A stretch of DNA of 64,000 bases from Variovorax sp. PMC12 (lineage in GTDB: Bacteria; Pseudomonadota; Gammaproteobacteria; Burkholderiales; Burkholderiaceae_C), in the NCBI RefSeq assembly GCF_003019815.1, contig NZ_CP027773.1, positions 4,242,501-4,306,500 of the forward strand, given 5' to 3'. Below the pieces are notes generated by a model. It ran no database searches, was not told the origin of the DNA, and saw only the letters and a list, made by a program, of their open reading frames with translations. The first letter of the stretch is position 1. Each line of letters begins with the position of its first letter. The position numbers and the translations under genes are program-made. Shown here in pieces: positions 17,418 to 26,329 of the stretch.

Positions 17418-17918
17418 ATGAACCGTCGTTCCATCGCACGCAATGTGCAAAAGGGTTTCACCCTTATTGAATTGATGATCGTTGTGGCGATCATTGGTAT
17501 CTTGGCTGCTATCGCGATTCCGCAATACCAAACCTACGTTGCTAAGTCCCAAGTCACTCGCGCGGTTGCTGAAGTCGGAGCGCTGAAGACGAAGGTCGAC
17601 ACTTGCCTGCTCGACGGTAAGACAACCATTGGCACCGAACCTGATTGCGATCCGGGCGCGACCGCCTCGACCATGCTGACGGGTGGCGCTCAAGGTAGCT
17701 CGCCCGCCGCTACCGCCAAGGTGAATGGCTATCCGCAGATCACGTTGGGCACTGCAACCACTGCATCGACGATTGTCGGCACTCTGGGCAACTCTGCTGC
17801 TCAAGCCATTTCTGGCAGCACGATTACCTGGAGCCGCGCTGTCGACGGTACCTGGTCGTGCGTCAGCACTGCCGATGCCAAGTACAACACCCCAGCTTGC
17901 CCGAAGGCTTCTACTTAA
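17418..17918 (+). CDS. pilA: Type IV pilin (major pilin, PilA-like)
   Basis: Prepilin of 166 residues. A basic leader (MNRRSIARNVQKG) is followed by the prepilin peptidase site G/F and the N-terminal helix FTLIELMIVVAIIGILAAIA, with Glu5 present. The C-terminal head has four cysteines, including a WSC...PAC pair near the end that would make the D-loop disulfide. Base composition is lower in GC than the flanking genes, usual for pilins. A sigma-54-type promoter lies upstream and a strong terminator directly after, which suggests abundant monocistronic expression. The protein ends in KAST; C-terminal serines are glycosylated in some pilins, but this is not shown here. Confidence 0.95.
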   Translation: MNRRSIARNVQKGFTLIELMIVVAIIGILAAIAIPQYQTYVAKSQVTRAVAEVGALKTKVDTCLLDGKTTIGTEPDCDPGATASTMLTGGAQGSSPAATAKVNGYPQITLGTATTASTIVGTLGNSAAQAISGSTITWSRAVDGTWSCVSTADAKYNTPACPKAST

Positions 17919-17937
17919 TAGTTTGGGCTGATCCCGC

Positions 17938-17965
17938 AAAAGCCGCCTTCGGGCGGCTTTTTTTT
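17938..17965 (+). terminator. Rho-independent terminator between the two pilin genes
   Basis: An AGCCGCC/GGCGGCT stem capped by a TTCG tetraloop, with flanking A and a run of eight T. It ends the pilA transcript 15 nt before the next pilin start. Leaky readthrough may feed the second pilin and the transferase at a lower level. Confidence 0.92.
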
Positions 17966-17979
17966 GAGGGCAGAGCAAC

Positions 17980-18483
17980 ATGAAGAGATCGACGTCGCGC
18001 GGCTTCACTTTGATCGAGTTGATGGTCGTCGTGGCGATCATTGGGAGCCTTGCGGCGATCGCAGTTCCCCAGTACCAGACCTATGTCTTCAAGTCACATG
18101 TCCAACGCGTCGTTGCAGAAGCCGGTGCATTGAAGGCTGCGATTGAGTTGTGTCTGGTGAGTGGCAAAGTGACGGTGGGCGAGCAGGCGACCGCCGGGAA
18201 TTGCGACCCGCAGGCCACTGGGTCAAACCTACAGGCAACTGCCGGAAATGCAGCGCCCGCAATCGCTGCCAAGTGGGCCACTGCGGGCAGCGGTGTCCCC
18301 GAAGTAAGCCTTTCTGCTAAGGACGTTTCGACCATCGTGGCCACCTTTGGCAATGCTGCAGGAAGGCCTTTGCAAGCACCAACGGCCGGCACAATCACTT
18401 GGACGAGGCAAACAAACGGAAGCTGGAATTGTCGTGCTGCCAACATTGAGCCCAAATATGTGAGCACTGCCTGCCCACTATGA
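17980..18483 (+). CDS. Second type IV pilin in tandem with pilA
   Basis: Prepilin of 167 residues with a short leader (MKRSTSRG), cleavage before FTLIELMVVVAIIG, and a head related to PilA (PQYQTYV, VVAEAGALK, ITWTRQTNGSWNC). It has four cysteines, with a WNC...TAC pair near the C-terminus. It begins just after the pilA terminator and has no obvious promoter of its own, so it may be expressed by readthrough. It overlaps functionally with the transferase gene, whose ribosome-binding site covers the pilin stop region. It could be an alternative major pilin or a minor pilin. Confidence 0.93.
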   Translation: MKRSTSRGFTLIELMVVVAIIGSLAAIAVPQYQTYVFKSHVQRVVAEAGALKAAIELCLVSGKVTVGEQATAGNCDPQATGSNLQATAGNAAPAIAAKWATAGSGVPEVSLSAKDVSTIVATFGNAAGRPLQAPTAGTITWTRQTNGSWNCRAANIEPKYVSTACPL

Positions 18484-18487
18484 GAGG

Positions 18488-20239
18488 ATGAATTGGCGAG
18501 TGCGATGGCTGCCGAAGCCAATGGGGTTCAGAAGAGGAGGTGAGCGTATTGCTCCCTTTTTTCTTCCTTTGTTGGTACTAGCTCTAGTAGCCCCGAACTT
18601 CATTCTCGTACGCAGCGCCGCCAATATTCTCGAGGCGTCGCACTCAGAGAACATTGCTTATGCAATCTGCATCTGGGCGCTGGTTTTCGCGGTCGTGCCC
18701 CGCCTTTGGATGGGGCTTGTCGTGGTGGCCGTGTGTTCGCTTTGGTGGCCACTCGAAGTCTTTTTGCGTCTGAACTTTGCGCAGTCAGTGACGCCGACTT
18801 TCGTCGGCATGGCAATGGATACGGACGTACGCGAAGCGTCCGAGTTCCTGGTGTCTGCAGGATGGACCGCGTTGCTTCCGGCCGTGCTGTTTGTCGGCGC
18901 CGCCATTGTTTTAGGGCGTCATCTTTATCGCAGGCGATCCAAATGGACACATCGTTCGCGCCGATGGGTCTTGTTCGCTGTTCCGACCATCTTGACCGCG
19001 TTGATGCTGTCTCATGCGGAAATGGGTGACGCGAACGCTGCGACGGAACCCTTCGCAAACAGGGCTGGCAGCATGGCAGCAGTCTTTGCCACGGTCTATC
19101 CGCTTGACCTGCCGCTGTCGGCGATCTGGGTGCACCGGGACGCATCGGTAATCCGACAACTCAGAGCAAAACTGAACGACTTCGACTTCGAGCCGAAGCT
19201 TGCCGACTCGCATCCAGACACGGTCGTGCTGGTGATCGGAGAGTCCTCGCGCTCCGATCGATGGCAGCTTTTTGGTTATGGGCGCAAGACCACGCCAAGG
19301 CTAACGTCGATGAGCGACCTGATCCTTTTCCCCGACGTGGCTACGCAATCGGTCGCTACGCGATATGCCGTGCCCAACCTTATCTCCCGGCGGCCGGTGC
19401 TGACGAGCGATGGCAAAGTTGCCCTCAGTGCGGAGCCATCCATCCTGGCGGCGCTGAAACAAGTGGGCTACCGAACCTCCTGGTTGTCGAATCAAGGTGT
19501 GGGAGGCTTCTACGAGAGCCCTATCGCGATGTACGCTGGCGATGCGGACGAGGCGATCTACCTCAACCCGACAAGCTACGACGCTCGTGGAACCTACGAC
19601 GAAGCGTTGCTTGCGCCATTGCGCCGAAGGCTGGATACCGAGGGCAGAAAATTCATCGTGTTGCATACGCTTGGCAGCCATTTTGATTTTTCGCATCGCT
19701 ACCCGTCTTCCTTCGACATTTACCGCCCCTCGTTGACGACCGTTCCCGCACAGGACGGCATCAAGCAAAACACCTCGCTCGCGGCACAGATCAGCAACGC
19801 CTACGACAACAGCATCCAGTACACAGACTCGCTTCTGTCTCAAGTTATTGAAGCAGTCGATCACAAGGGGGATGCGGCAGTGGTGATGTACATCTCTGAT
19901 CACGGTCAGGATGTGTTCGACGAGCAATGCAACGCGAAGAGCATCACGCGAGCATCAAGTCACTCGTTCATCGTGCCAGCATTGATCTGGTCGAGCGCCA
20001 AAGCCAAGCTGCGGATCGGCGACCGACTGTCCGCGCTATCGGACTCGCGAACCCGGCCCAAGGTTGCCAACGGCGTGCCGCAGACTCTGCTCGATCTCGT
20101 CGGGGTGGCAACGCCCTCAGAGGCGAGGACGTCCAGTTGGTTTGATCAGCAGCATGGACCTCGAAAGGTCTACTCTGCACAAGGATGGACCGACTTCGAC
20201 AAGTCCGCCGCACGAGATGCATGTGAGATCAAGCCATAG
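18488..20239 (+). CDS. Membrane phosphoethanolamine transferase-like protein (EptA/sulfatase fold)
   Basis: Protein of 583 residues. About five transmembrane helices fill residues 20-175. A periplasmic alkaline-phosphatase/sulfatase-fold domain follows. The nucleophile motif reads VLVIGESSRSDRW, so a serine (about 253) stands where EptA-type enzymes usually have the threonine of GET. FGYGRKTTP, LHTLGSHFDF and YISDHGQDVFD complete the metal site. EptA relatives move phosphoethanolamine onto lipid A, and Neisseria PptA moves it onto pilin. This gene starts 5 nt after the second pilin stop, with GAGAGG spanning the junction, so pilin is a plausible acceptor. Lipid A remains possible. GC is lower than in neighbours. 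Confidence 0.85.
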   Translation: MNWRVRWLPKPMGFRRGGERIAPFFLPLLVLALVAPNFILVRSAANILEASHSENIAYAICIWALVFAVVPRLWMGLVVVAVCSLWWPLEVFLRLNFAQSVTPTFVGMAMDTDVREASEFLVSAGWTALLPAVLFVGAAIVLGRHLYRRRSKWTHRSRRWVLFAVPTILTALMLSHAEMGDANAATEPFANRAGSMAAVFATVYPLDLPLSAIWVHRDASVIRQLRAKLNDFDFEPKLADSHPDTVVLVIGESSRSDRWQLFGYGRKTTPRLTSMSDLILFPDVATQSVATRYAVPNLISRRPVLTSDGKVALSAEPSILAALKQVGYRTSWLSNQGVGGFYESPIAMYAGDADEAIYLNPTSYDARGTYDEALLAPLRRRLDTEGRKFIVLHTLGSHFDFSHRYPSSFDIYRPSLTTVPAQDGIKQNTSLAAQISNAYDNSIQYTDSLLSQVIEAVDHKGDAAVVMYISDHGQDVFDEQCNAKSITRASSHSFIVPALIWSSAKAKLRIGDRLSALSDSRTRPKVANGVPQTLLDLVGVATPSEARTSSWFDQQHGPRKVYSAQGWTDFDKSAARDACEIKP

Positions 20240-20382
20240 CCCAGGTCGGATGGGCCGGAGACTATGAAACTTGTCTCGCGACAAGCCTGAGCGGCGGCAA
20301 TCTTTTTCCAAGATCTGAATTTGCCGCCCACTTTTAGCTTTGCGAGCTAGCTGAATCGGACTTCCGAACAAAGAGCCCGCGC

Positions 20383-23300
20383 TCAATCAATCGTCGGCAC
20401 TTCCCGCCAATTCAACAACCTCACTCCCGTCCCCTTGCCGAAATCGATCGGCGGTTGGTTCACTTCACCCTTCACGTTGCCCGCGATGCCCTGCATTCGG
20501 CCGTTGTTGTTGATGATCTGAATGTCCGTGATCGCGCTGCTGTAGCTGACGTATGCCGCCCCCGTCGTCAGCGCCGTCGTGCCGGACCCGTAATTCACGG
20601 CGTAGATACGGCTCTGACCCGATGGGCTGCAAGCATCGCCGGTGGTCAGCAGCGTGGAGAACACCACGACCCCATTGAAAGAGGTCGCCCCCAGCGTCAC
20701 GCGCCAGGTGATCCCCGAAGTCGCATCCTTGCCCAGGTCGAGATACCAGCCCAGCTGGGTTCCCAGGTTGAACGCGTTGGTGCCTGTCAGGTTGGCCTCG
20801 GTGAGCGCACCCAGGTTGCTGCGAGTGATCGGATAAGTGCCGCCGGTGCCGAAGCTCGTCGCGTTGCCGTCGATGATCGCGTAGAACGACTGACCCGCTG
20901 TCGAATTGATGTCCACGGTGTCGAGCAGCTGGCCTGTGCCGAACAGCACATAGCGCTTCTTGCTCTTGGGATCGATTTCAATCAGCGGCTGCGTGGTGAT
21001 CGGTTGGGCTGTGCCGCTGGCATCCGCCAGGGTCGCAAGCTTCAACGGGGCAGGGTAAGAGCCGGTGCTGCCCTTCGCCGCCGTCACGTCGAAGCGCCAG
21101 AGCTGTCCGTTCAGGTCGCCAGCGTAGAGTGCGTCGGCCGTGCCATCCGTGAAGTCGGTGATGTAGGCGGTCAGCTGCGTCAGGCCTGCCGACGCGTTGC
21201 CCGTTTGCACTTTCTCCAGCAGCGCTCCGGTTTTCGGGTTCACGAAGTACACATAGCCGTAGCCATCGGTGTTGTTGTAGCCCGAGGTGAGGACCACGAC
21301 CCAGCCGTATTTCTTGGTCTTCAGAACGACCGGCGCACCAAAGCTGTAGCCCAGGGTATTGCCGACGCCTGTGGTAGCGCTGGAGAACTCCCAAAGCACC
21401 TTGCCCTTGATGTTGGCCTCGGTGGTCATGTTCGCGGGGTCGGTGACGTCGATGGCGTAGAAGCCCTTGCCACCCTTGCCAAGGCCACCGATCAGCACGG
21501 TGTGCCAGTCCGAGTTGTTGCCGGTGGCGGTAGTGGTGAAGACGCCGCCGGCAGTATTGAAGTCGATGTCGAAGGTCTTGGGCGATGCGTCGACGTAGTA
21601 CCGGTGTTCATAGTCCGGGTTGCCGAGTTGTCCCAGGCCGTTGAGCGCCGGTGTGGCGGGGCTGCTGGGGCCCGAGAACAGCATGCTCGGCACGTACGCG
21701 AACAGTTCCTGGCCGGCGGTGGTTCCGGTCAATGCGCCGTTGAATGCGTGCATCATGCCGTCGTTGGCGCCTGCGTAGACGATGGTCGGCCGGGAGGCGT
21801 AGTCCGTCTTGAACTTCGCATAGCCGGGGTTGACCGTGTTCGAGAACTGGCCCGAGGGAGGGCCTACCGGTGTGACTTTCGCATTCACGATGTCGCCGAG
21901 CAGCAAGGCACGGCGGCGGTAGGGCTTGGTGTCGTCGGTGGTCGTCTTTTCCTTGCTCCGGTCACCACGCAGGTAGTTCAGGAAATCGCTGCTGTCATCG
22001 CCTGTCACCCATGGCGTATCGAGGGCGGTGACCTGGGCCGAGGTCAGGTTTGCCTTGCGGAAGGGCACGCCTGCGGTCCCGTTCCAGGTGACCACCCGGC
22101 GTGAGGTATCCCAGCCGGTACCGGCAAGTTGGTTTTCCAGCGTGGTGGAAGTGTTCCACATCTCCGTGAGGGTCGGTACGCCGGCCGGGAACGTGAGCTG
22201 GCTGCCGGAGAGCACGCCGGTCCATCCGTTCGAGTCGTACTGCGACGCGTAAGACGCCGCGCCGGAGGACGACACCTGCGGGCTGGACAGCGAGAACGAC
22301 GTGGTGAATGACTTGATGGCGTTGGCAATGCTCGCGAATGCCTTCGTCAGGCCATCCACCATCGAGTCGGGCCGGCCCGCGGTGAAGTAGTTGTCGGGCC
22401 GTGGCTGGGTCGTGCCGCCATTGCGCGTGTCGGTGAGCATGTCACCGCTGGTCGCCCACCAGGTTTGCGGGATGGTGCCGGTGAACGTGTACGGGTCGAA
22501 TGTGCTCTGCATGCCGGCGGGTATCTTGAGACCACCGAACTTTGCGGCCAGGTAGAACTGGTTATTGGCCTGGAAAGCCTGTTCGAGCACGTCGACCCAA
22601 TACGTCTGCACCGTCTGCTTGCCGATGGAGTTCGGCTTGTTTGCGTCGTCGGGCCGGATGTCCTTGGTGTTGGCGTCGTAGGCGAGGCCGGCCATGAGCG
22701 CCGAGTTGTTGCTGCAGCAACCGTTCGAGATATTCGTACGCGTGCCGAGGTCGTCTCCCATCCCCTGCAACTGGCCGACCTTGTTGGTTGCCGTCACCGC
22801 ATTGACTGTCTTGTCGGCCGTGACCGCCGCCGGCATCGCGGGTTCGTTGGCGTTGTTCTTGTTGCCGGGTACGTTCTTGTCGGCGTGCGTGTAGATGTCG
22901 CCGATACCGAGCACGAAGTTGCGTTGGCACGAGTATTGGATGGGGTCGTCCCAATTGGTGATGACCGGAAAGCCATCGAGGCGTTTCGCCGTCGTGTTGG
23001 TGTCGGTGGTGTTGAGGTTGCTCCATTCCGGCACGTTGCCCAGGTTACGGTAATAGCGAAGCGCTGCGTAGTAGAGCTCACTGACCGGGTCGTTGGACTT
23101 GTAGTTGCCGGGAATGATCTGGCCGAACTTGTTGAGGTAGTTGATCACTCCGCTGTCGGCAATGGTCACGCCGTTGGCCGAGGTAGCCGTGGCGTCGGCC
23201 GGGTTGGGGTTGCGAACGAACACGCCGGTGTTTTCGTCCCACTCCTTGTTGGAATTGGTGGTGTCGGGAAGCCCGGGCACCGGTTGCTGTGGTCCCACGA

Positions 23301-24546
23301 ACTTCTGGCGTGCGCGCATCACGCCGCCATCGCGGCCGTTGCCGTCCTCGTTGAGGTAGCCGAAGGCGCTGAAGCGCATGCGGCGCGCATACTGCTGGAT
23401 CAGGCCCTCGGGCTTCCAGTTGTTGCCGTACTGTTTGCAGTTGCTTTCCACGCCGCCGGGTGCGTTGGGGTTGCACACCCTGTTGCGCATCGTGTAGTCG
23501 TTGGTGACCGCGGCACCGATGTTGCTGGTGAAGGTGCTGAAGCCATTGTCTGTGGGCTTCTGCCACAGGAACTGCATCACCGCGCCGCCGGAGTTCTCGT
23601 AGTACTCGATCTTGACGTCGAAGCTTTGACCTGCCGTCAGGGAAACTGTTGCGTCGTAGTTGGTCGCGCCCTGATCTATCCACTTGTCGATGAGCAGCAC
23701 TCCAGAAATCCACAGACGAACGCCATCGTCCGCGCGAACCCGGAATGTGTAGGTGCCGGTGGTAGGCGCCACGAACTTACCCGTGTAGCGCGCCGCGAAG
23801 TTGTCTGCGCCGATGCCCGTCACGGGCGCGCCGGAGCCCCAGTCGTGGTCGACGGTGTCCTGTGCAACCGTGACGGTCGCCGAGCCAGTGAGCGTCTTGT
23901 TGGCGTTGTTGTAGTACTCGCCCTTGAGTGAAGCGCCGGAGGCCGTGATGCGCATTGCATATTTGCGGCCGTTGACGGAGATGCCGAGGCTTGTTGCGTT
24001 GCTGAATGGCGTGGCGCCCGCAATCTCGGCGGTGGGAAGGTTGCGGTCGTCGAACAGGCCTTGTCCTGCGTGATAGCCCTTCTCCAGGATGGTGTCGGTC
24101 GCAGTGTCCACCACGCGCCGGCCGCCGGTCATTGCCCAGCGGAACGGGTCGATGGTCGCCGTGGCCGCCCAGTTCAGGAAGTTGCCGCTCCACTTCGTGC
24201 CGTCGCATTTGCGGTTGGTGGCTACGGCTGTAGGGTTGAAGAAGCTCTTGTCGCCGGTGTTGGTCTCGTTGGGCGTGGTATCCACCACGTACGAGTAGCA
24301 CTTGCCGGGGTCGAAGTAGCCCAGAAACGTGCTGGTGCTGGCGTAGGCGGCGGTGTGTGCGGTGCGCGATGCTGTGGGCCATTCCACAGACAGCGTCAGC
24401 GCTAGGTTGCCGGGCACGTTCGACGTGGCGAAGACGGGCTGGTCGGCGAGGCTGGCTGCATCGGCTGGTGCCTGAACGCCAAAGAGCGCGCCGGCGAGCG
24501 CTATCGCGCAGGTCACGCGCGTGGCAAGGATGGATATGTTGTTCAT
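20383..24546 (-). CDS. pilY1: PilY1-type pilus tip adhesin with an inserted PA14 domain
   Basis: Protein of 1387 residues. It has a signal peptide (about 1-30), an N-terminal region with GYFDPGKCYSY and WSGNFLNWAAT typical of PilY1, a PA14-like domain at about residues 203-335 (KGEYYNNANKT, GTYTFRVRADDGVRLWI, IEYYENSG), and a C-terminal PilC/PilY1 beta-propeller. The propeller carries the calcium loop DFTDGTAD just before LYAGDLNGQLWRFD, at about residue 1131. PilY1 proteins sit at the pilus tip, support assembly and bind surfaces or host molecules; PA14 domains often bind carbohydrates. It is last in the leftward minor-pilin operon, 17 nt after pilX. The ATG at 24546 opens the signal peptide. 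Confidence 0.93.
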   Translation of the reverse strand: MNNISILATRVTCAIALAGALFGVQAPADAASLADQPVFATSNVPGNLALTLSVEWPTASRTAHTAAYASTSTFLGYFDPGKCYSYVVDTTPNETNTGDKSFFNPTAVATNRKCDGTKWSGNFLNWAATATIDPFRWAMTGGRRVVDTATDTILEKGYHAGQGLFDDRNLPTAEIAGATPFSNATSLGISVNGRKYAMRITASGASLKGEYYNNANKTLTGSATVTVAQDTVDHDWGSGAPVTGIGADNFAARYTGKFVAPTTGTYTFRVRADDGVRLWISGVLLIDKWIDQGATNYDATVSLTAGQSFDVKIEYYENSGGAVMQFLWQKPTDNGFSTFTSNIGAAVTNDYTMRNRVCNPNAPGGVESNCKQYGNNWKPEGLIQQYARRMRFSAFGYLNEDGNGRDGGVMRARQKFVGPQQPVPGLPDTTNSNKEWDENTGVFVRNPNPADATATSANGVTIADSGVINYLNKFGQIIPGNYKSNDPVSELYYAALRYYRNLGNVPEWSNLNTTDTNTTAKRLDGFPVITNWDDPIQYSCQRNFVLGIGDIYTHADKNVPGNKNNANEPAMPAAVTADKTVNAVTATNKVGQLQGMGDDLGTRTNISNGCCSNNSALMAGLAYDANTKDIRPDDANKPNSIGKQTVQTYWVDVLEQAFQANNQFYLAAKFGGLKIPAGMQSTFDPYTFTGTIPQTWWATSGDMLTDTRNGGTTQPRPDNYFTAGRPDSMVDGLTKAFASIANAIKSFTTSFSLSSPQVSSSGAASYASQYDSNGWTGVLSGSQLTFPAGVPTLTEMWNTSTTLENQLAGTGWDTSRRVVTWNGTAGVPFRKANLTSAQVTALDTPWVTGDDSSDFLNYLRGDRSKEKTTTDDTKPYRRRALLLGDIVNAKVTPVGPPSGQFSNTVNPGYAKFKTDYASRPTIVYAGANDGMMHAFNGALTGTTAGQELFAYVPSMLFSGPSSPATPALNGLGQLGNPDYEHRYYVDASPKTFDIDFNTAGGVFTTTATGNNSDWHTVLIGGLGKGGKGFYAIDVTDPANMTTEANIKGKVLWEFSSATTGVGNTLGYSFGAPVVLKTKKYGWVVVLTSGYNNTDGYGYVYFVNPKTGALLEKVQTGNASAGLTQLTAYITDFTDGTADALYAGDLNGQLWRFDVTAAKGSTGSYPAPLKLATLADASGTAQPITTQPLIEIDPKSKKRYVLFGTGQLLDTVDINSTAGQSFYAIIDGNATSFGTGGTYPITRSNLGALTEANLTGTNAFNLGTQLGWYLDLGKDATSGITWRVTLGATSFNGVVVFSTLLTTGDACSPSGQSRIYAVNYGSGTTALTTGAAYVSYSSAITDIQIINNNGRMQGIAGNVKGEVNQPPIDFGKGTGVRLLNWREVPTID

Positions 24547-24563
24547 TGTTCTTCCGCGATGCG

Positions 24564-25160
24564 TTACTCGGGCTTCGTGAAGGAGGATTGCAGAAAGACC
24601 TGCGTGTCGCGAGGACCGTCGACGCGCACGCTCAACCGGTAGACCAGCGCCTTGGGCGGCGGTGGACGCCCCGATTCCTGGACGCTGCCGCCGCGCACGT
24701 CGCTGGTGGACGGGGCGTACACGCACGTGCTCTTGCTCGCGGCGCCGCTGGTGTTGCAGAGGCGGTCGATGAGGTAGCGGATCTTTACCGCGTCGGTCCG
24801 CACGATGGTGTCGGCCGCCTTGGCGTTGTAGAGGTCGTCTTTCAGGAGCGCGAGCGGAATGCCTCGATCATTGGTGTCCAGCCTGACCGCGCTGTAGTTC
24901 GATGCGGTCGCGTCGTTGTAGTCGGCGCCAACGGCGGACAAGGTGCCGCCGGTGTTGAACAACGCCAGTGCCTTGACTGCCGCCTGCTCGCCCTGATTGA
25001 CGAGGTCGCGCTTGAAAGCCAGATTGCCGGCACTGGAGAGGGTCGTGTTCATCGAGCGCATCACGGCGACGCCGCCCGCGAGCAGGATGACGAGAACAAT
25101 CAGGCAGATCAGCAGCACGACGCCGCGCTCCCCGCGCTGCCGGTGCAAGGAAGTAATCAT
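24564..25160 (-). CDS. pilX: Minor pilin assembly protein PilX
   Basis: Protein of 198 residues. After a short basic N-terminus comes RGVVLLICLIVLVILLAGG, the hydrophobic anchor of PilX/PilX_N proteins, which lacks the classic FTLIE. The middle has the QAAVKA helix, and a cysteine pair lies in the C-terminal part. PilX joins PilV, PilW, FimT and PilE in the priming complex that starts pilus assembly and carries PilY1. It overlaps pilW by 4 nt (ATGA). Confidence 0.88.
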   Translation of the reverse strand: MITSLHRQRGERGVVLLICLIVLVILLAGGVAVMRSMNTTLSSAGNLAFKRDLVNQGEQAAVKALALFNTGGTLSAVGADYNDATASNYSAVRLDTNDRGIPLALLKDDLYNAKAADTIVRTDAVKIRYLIDRLCNTSGAASKSTCVYAPSTSDVRGGSVQESGRPPPPKALVYRLSVRVDGPRDTQVFLQSSFTKPE

Positions 25161-26329
25161 GATTTGGGCAGCAACAGGGTGTTGCGCAGCGGGATGGTGA
25201 ATTCGACGACGCGGTAGCGGTAGCGGCGGTCGTCATTCGTGAGGGTCACGGCGTCGCGCTTGATGCCCGTGTCGCTGAACATTTCGGGAATGGTCTGCGA
25301 TACGGGATCGCGCTCGAGGGTCGCGCTGCGCAGGATCAGTCCCACGCGCACGGCAACCACCTGTCTGCTGAGCTTCCCGTCCGTCATCATGGTCTTGATG
25401 TCGAAGCCCGTAGCGTCAGGTGCCTTCCAGGTGTCGATGATGCCGTCCGTGTTGGTGTCCAGTCCATAGAGGGCATGCATTTCCATGACGCCGTCGGCCA
25501 GGGTCTGAGGGGTGTCGGTGCCATCGCTGCGTAGCAAGTCGTAGCTGACCAGCGTGTTGTTTGCACCGATGCCGAAAAGCTGAAACTGCACGTTGTTGGC
25601 CGTACCGCTGCCCAGCGGCGTGAGGTAGGCGCTGCCGCTGGCCGCCAGTGAGGCCAGCGTGGTGCCGACGCCTGCGGTGTAGTAGGTGCCGTTGAGCGTG
25701 GCGAGTTCGTTGTTCGCACTGTCCACGAAGGAAGAGTCGACCTGCTCGAGCAAACAGTCCGTGCTGCCGACCTGGCTGACCAGCGCGATGTCGTTCTTCT
25801 TCAGCTGTACGGTGTTGTCCAGTCGAACGATGTTGTCGCTGGCACCTGCCGAAATGATCGGGCGTGGTACGTCACCAGCTGCGGCGTTCCCGCCCATCAC
25901 CATCAGCACGTCGGACTTGCCGTCTGACGACTGCCCCTTGCCGATCAGCAGCGGTGCGATACGCAGATCGGCGACCCCGGTGGCGTTGCCGAGGAATTTC
26001 TCGAACGGCACGGGGAAAACCGTGGTGCGCGGCAGGATCGCGGTGTTGCTGCGCTTGGCCTGCAGCTTGCACCCGAATACGCCCAGGTCCCACGATTGGA
26101 TGAAGCCGGAGCCGGCGCTGCGCACCGCACGGTCCAGCAGATAAGCGGCGTAGGACCCGGATTGATTGATGTCGTTGACGGACGTGGTCGTTCGCTTTGT
26201 CGATTCGCCGAAGATCACGGCGCTGGTGACTGCCAGCGTCACCACCAATGCGATGACCATGGCAACCAGTAGCTCGATCAGGGTGAGGCCGCGTTCGCGC
26301 ATCGCGCTGCGGGCTTGCTGAATGCTCAT
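25157..26329 (-). CDS. pilW: Minor pilin assembly protein PilW
   Basis: Protein of 390 residues. The prepilin cleavage site is RERG/LTLIELLVAMVIAL. The following part has QSGSYAAYLLDRAVRSAGSGF, the usual PilW helix, then a large beta-rich region ending in a conserved RVGLILRS segment. A DTNTDGIIDTW stretch looks like an acidic calcium-type loop. PilW is a minor pilin of the priming complex. The ATG at 26329 overlaps the pilV stop by 1 nt, and the pilW stop overlaps the pilX start by 4 nt. Confidence 0.9.
   Translation of the reverse strand: MSIQQARSAMRERGLTLIELLVAMVIALVVTLAVTSAVIFGESTKRTTTSVNDINQSGSYAAYLLDRAVRSAGSGFIQSWDLGVFGCKLQAKRSNTAILPRTTVFPVPFEKFLGNATGVADLRIAPLLIGKGQSSDGKSDVLMVMGGNAAAGDVPRPIISAGASDNIVRLDNTVQLKKNDIALVSQVGSTDCLLEQVDSSFVDSANNELATLNGTYYTAGVGTTLASLAASGSAYLTPLGSGTANNVQFQLFGIGANNTLVSYDLLRSDGTDTPQTLADGVMEMHALYGLDTNTDGIIDTWKAPDATGFDIKTMMTDGKLSRQVVAVRVGLILRSATLERDPVSQTIPEMFSDTGIKRDAVTLTNDDRRYRYRVVEFTIPLRNTLLLPKS

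Noticed and set aside
20270..20285. Hairpin CTTGTC-TCGC-GACAAG after the transferase gene
   Set aside because: Only 6 bp and the nearest T-run is 15 nt away; too weak for a terminator call.
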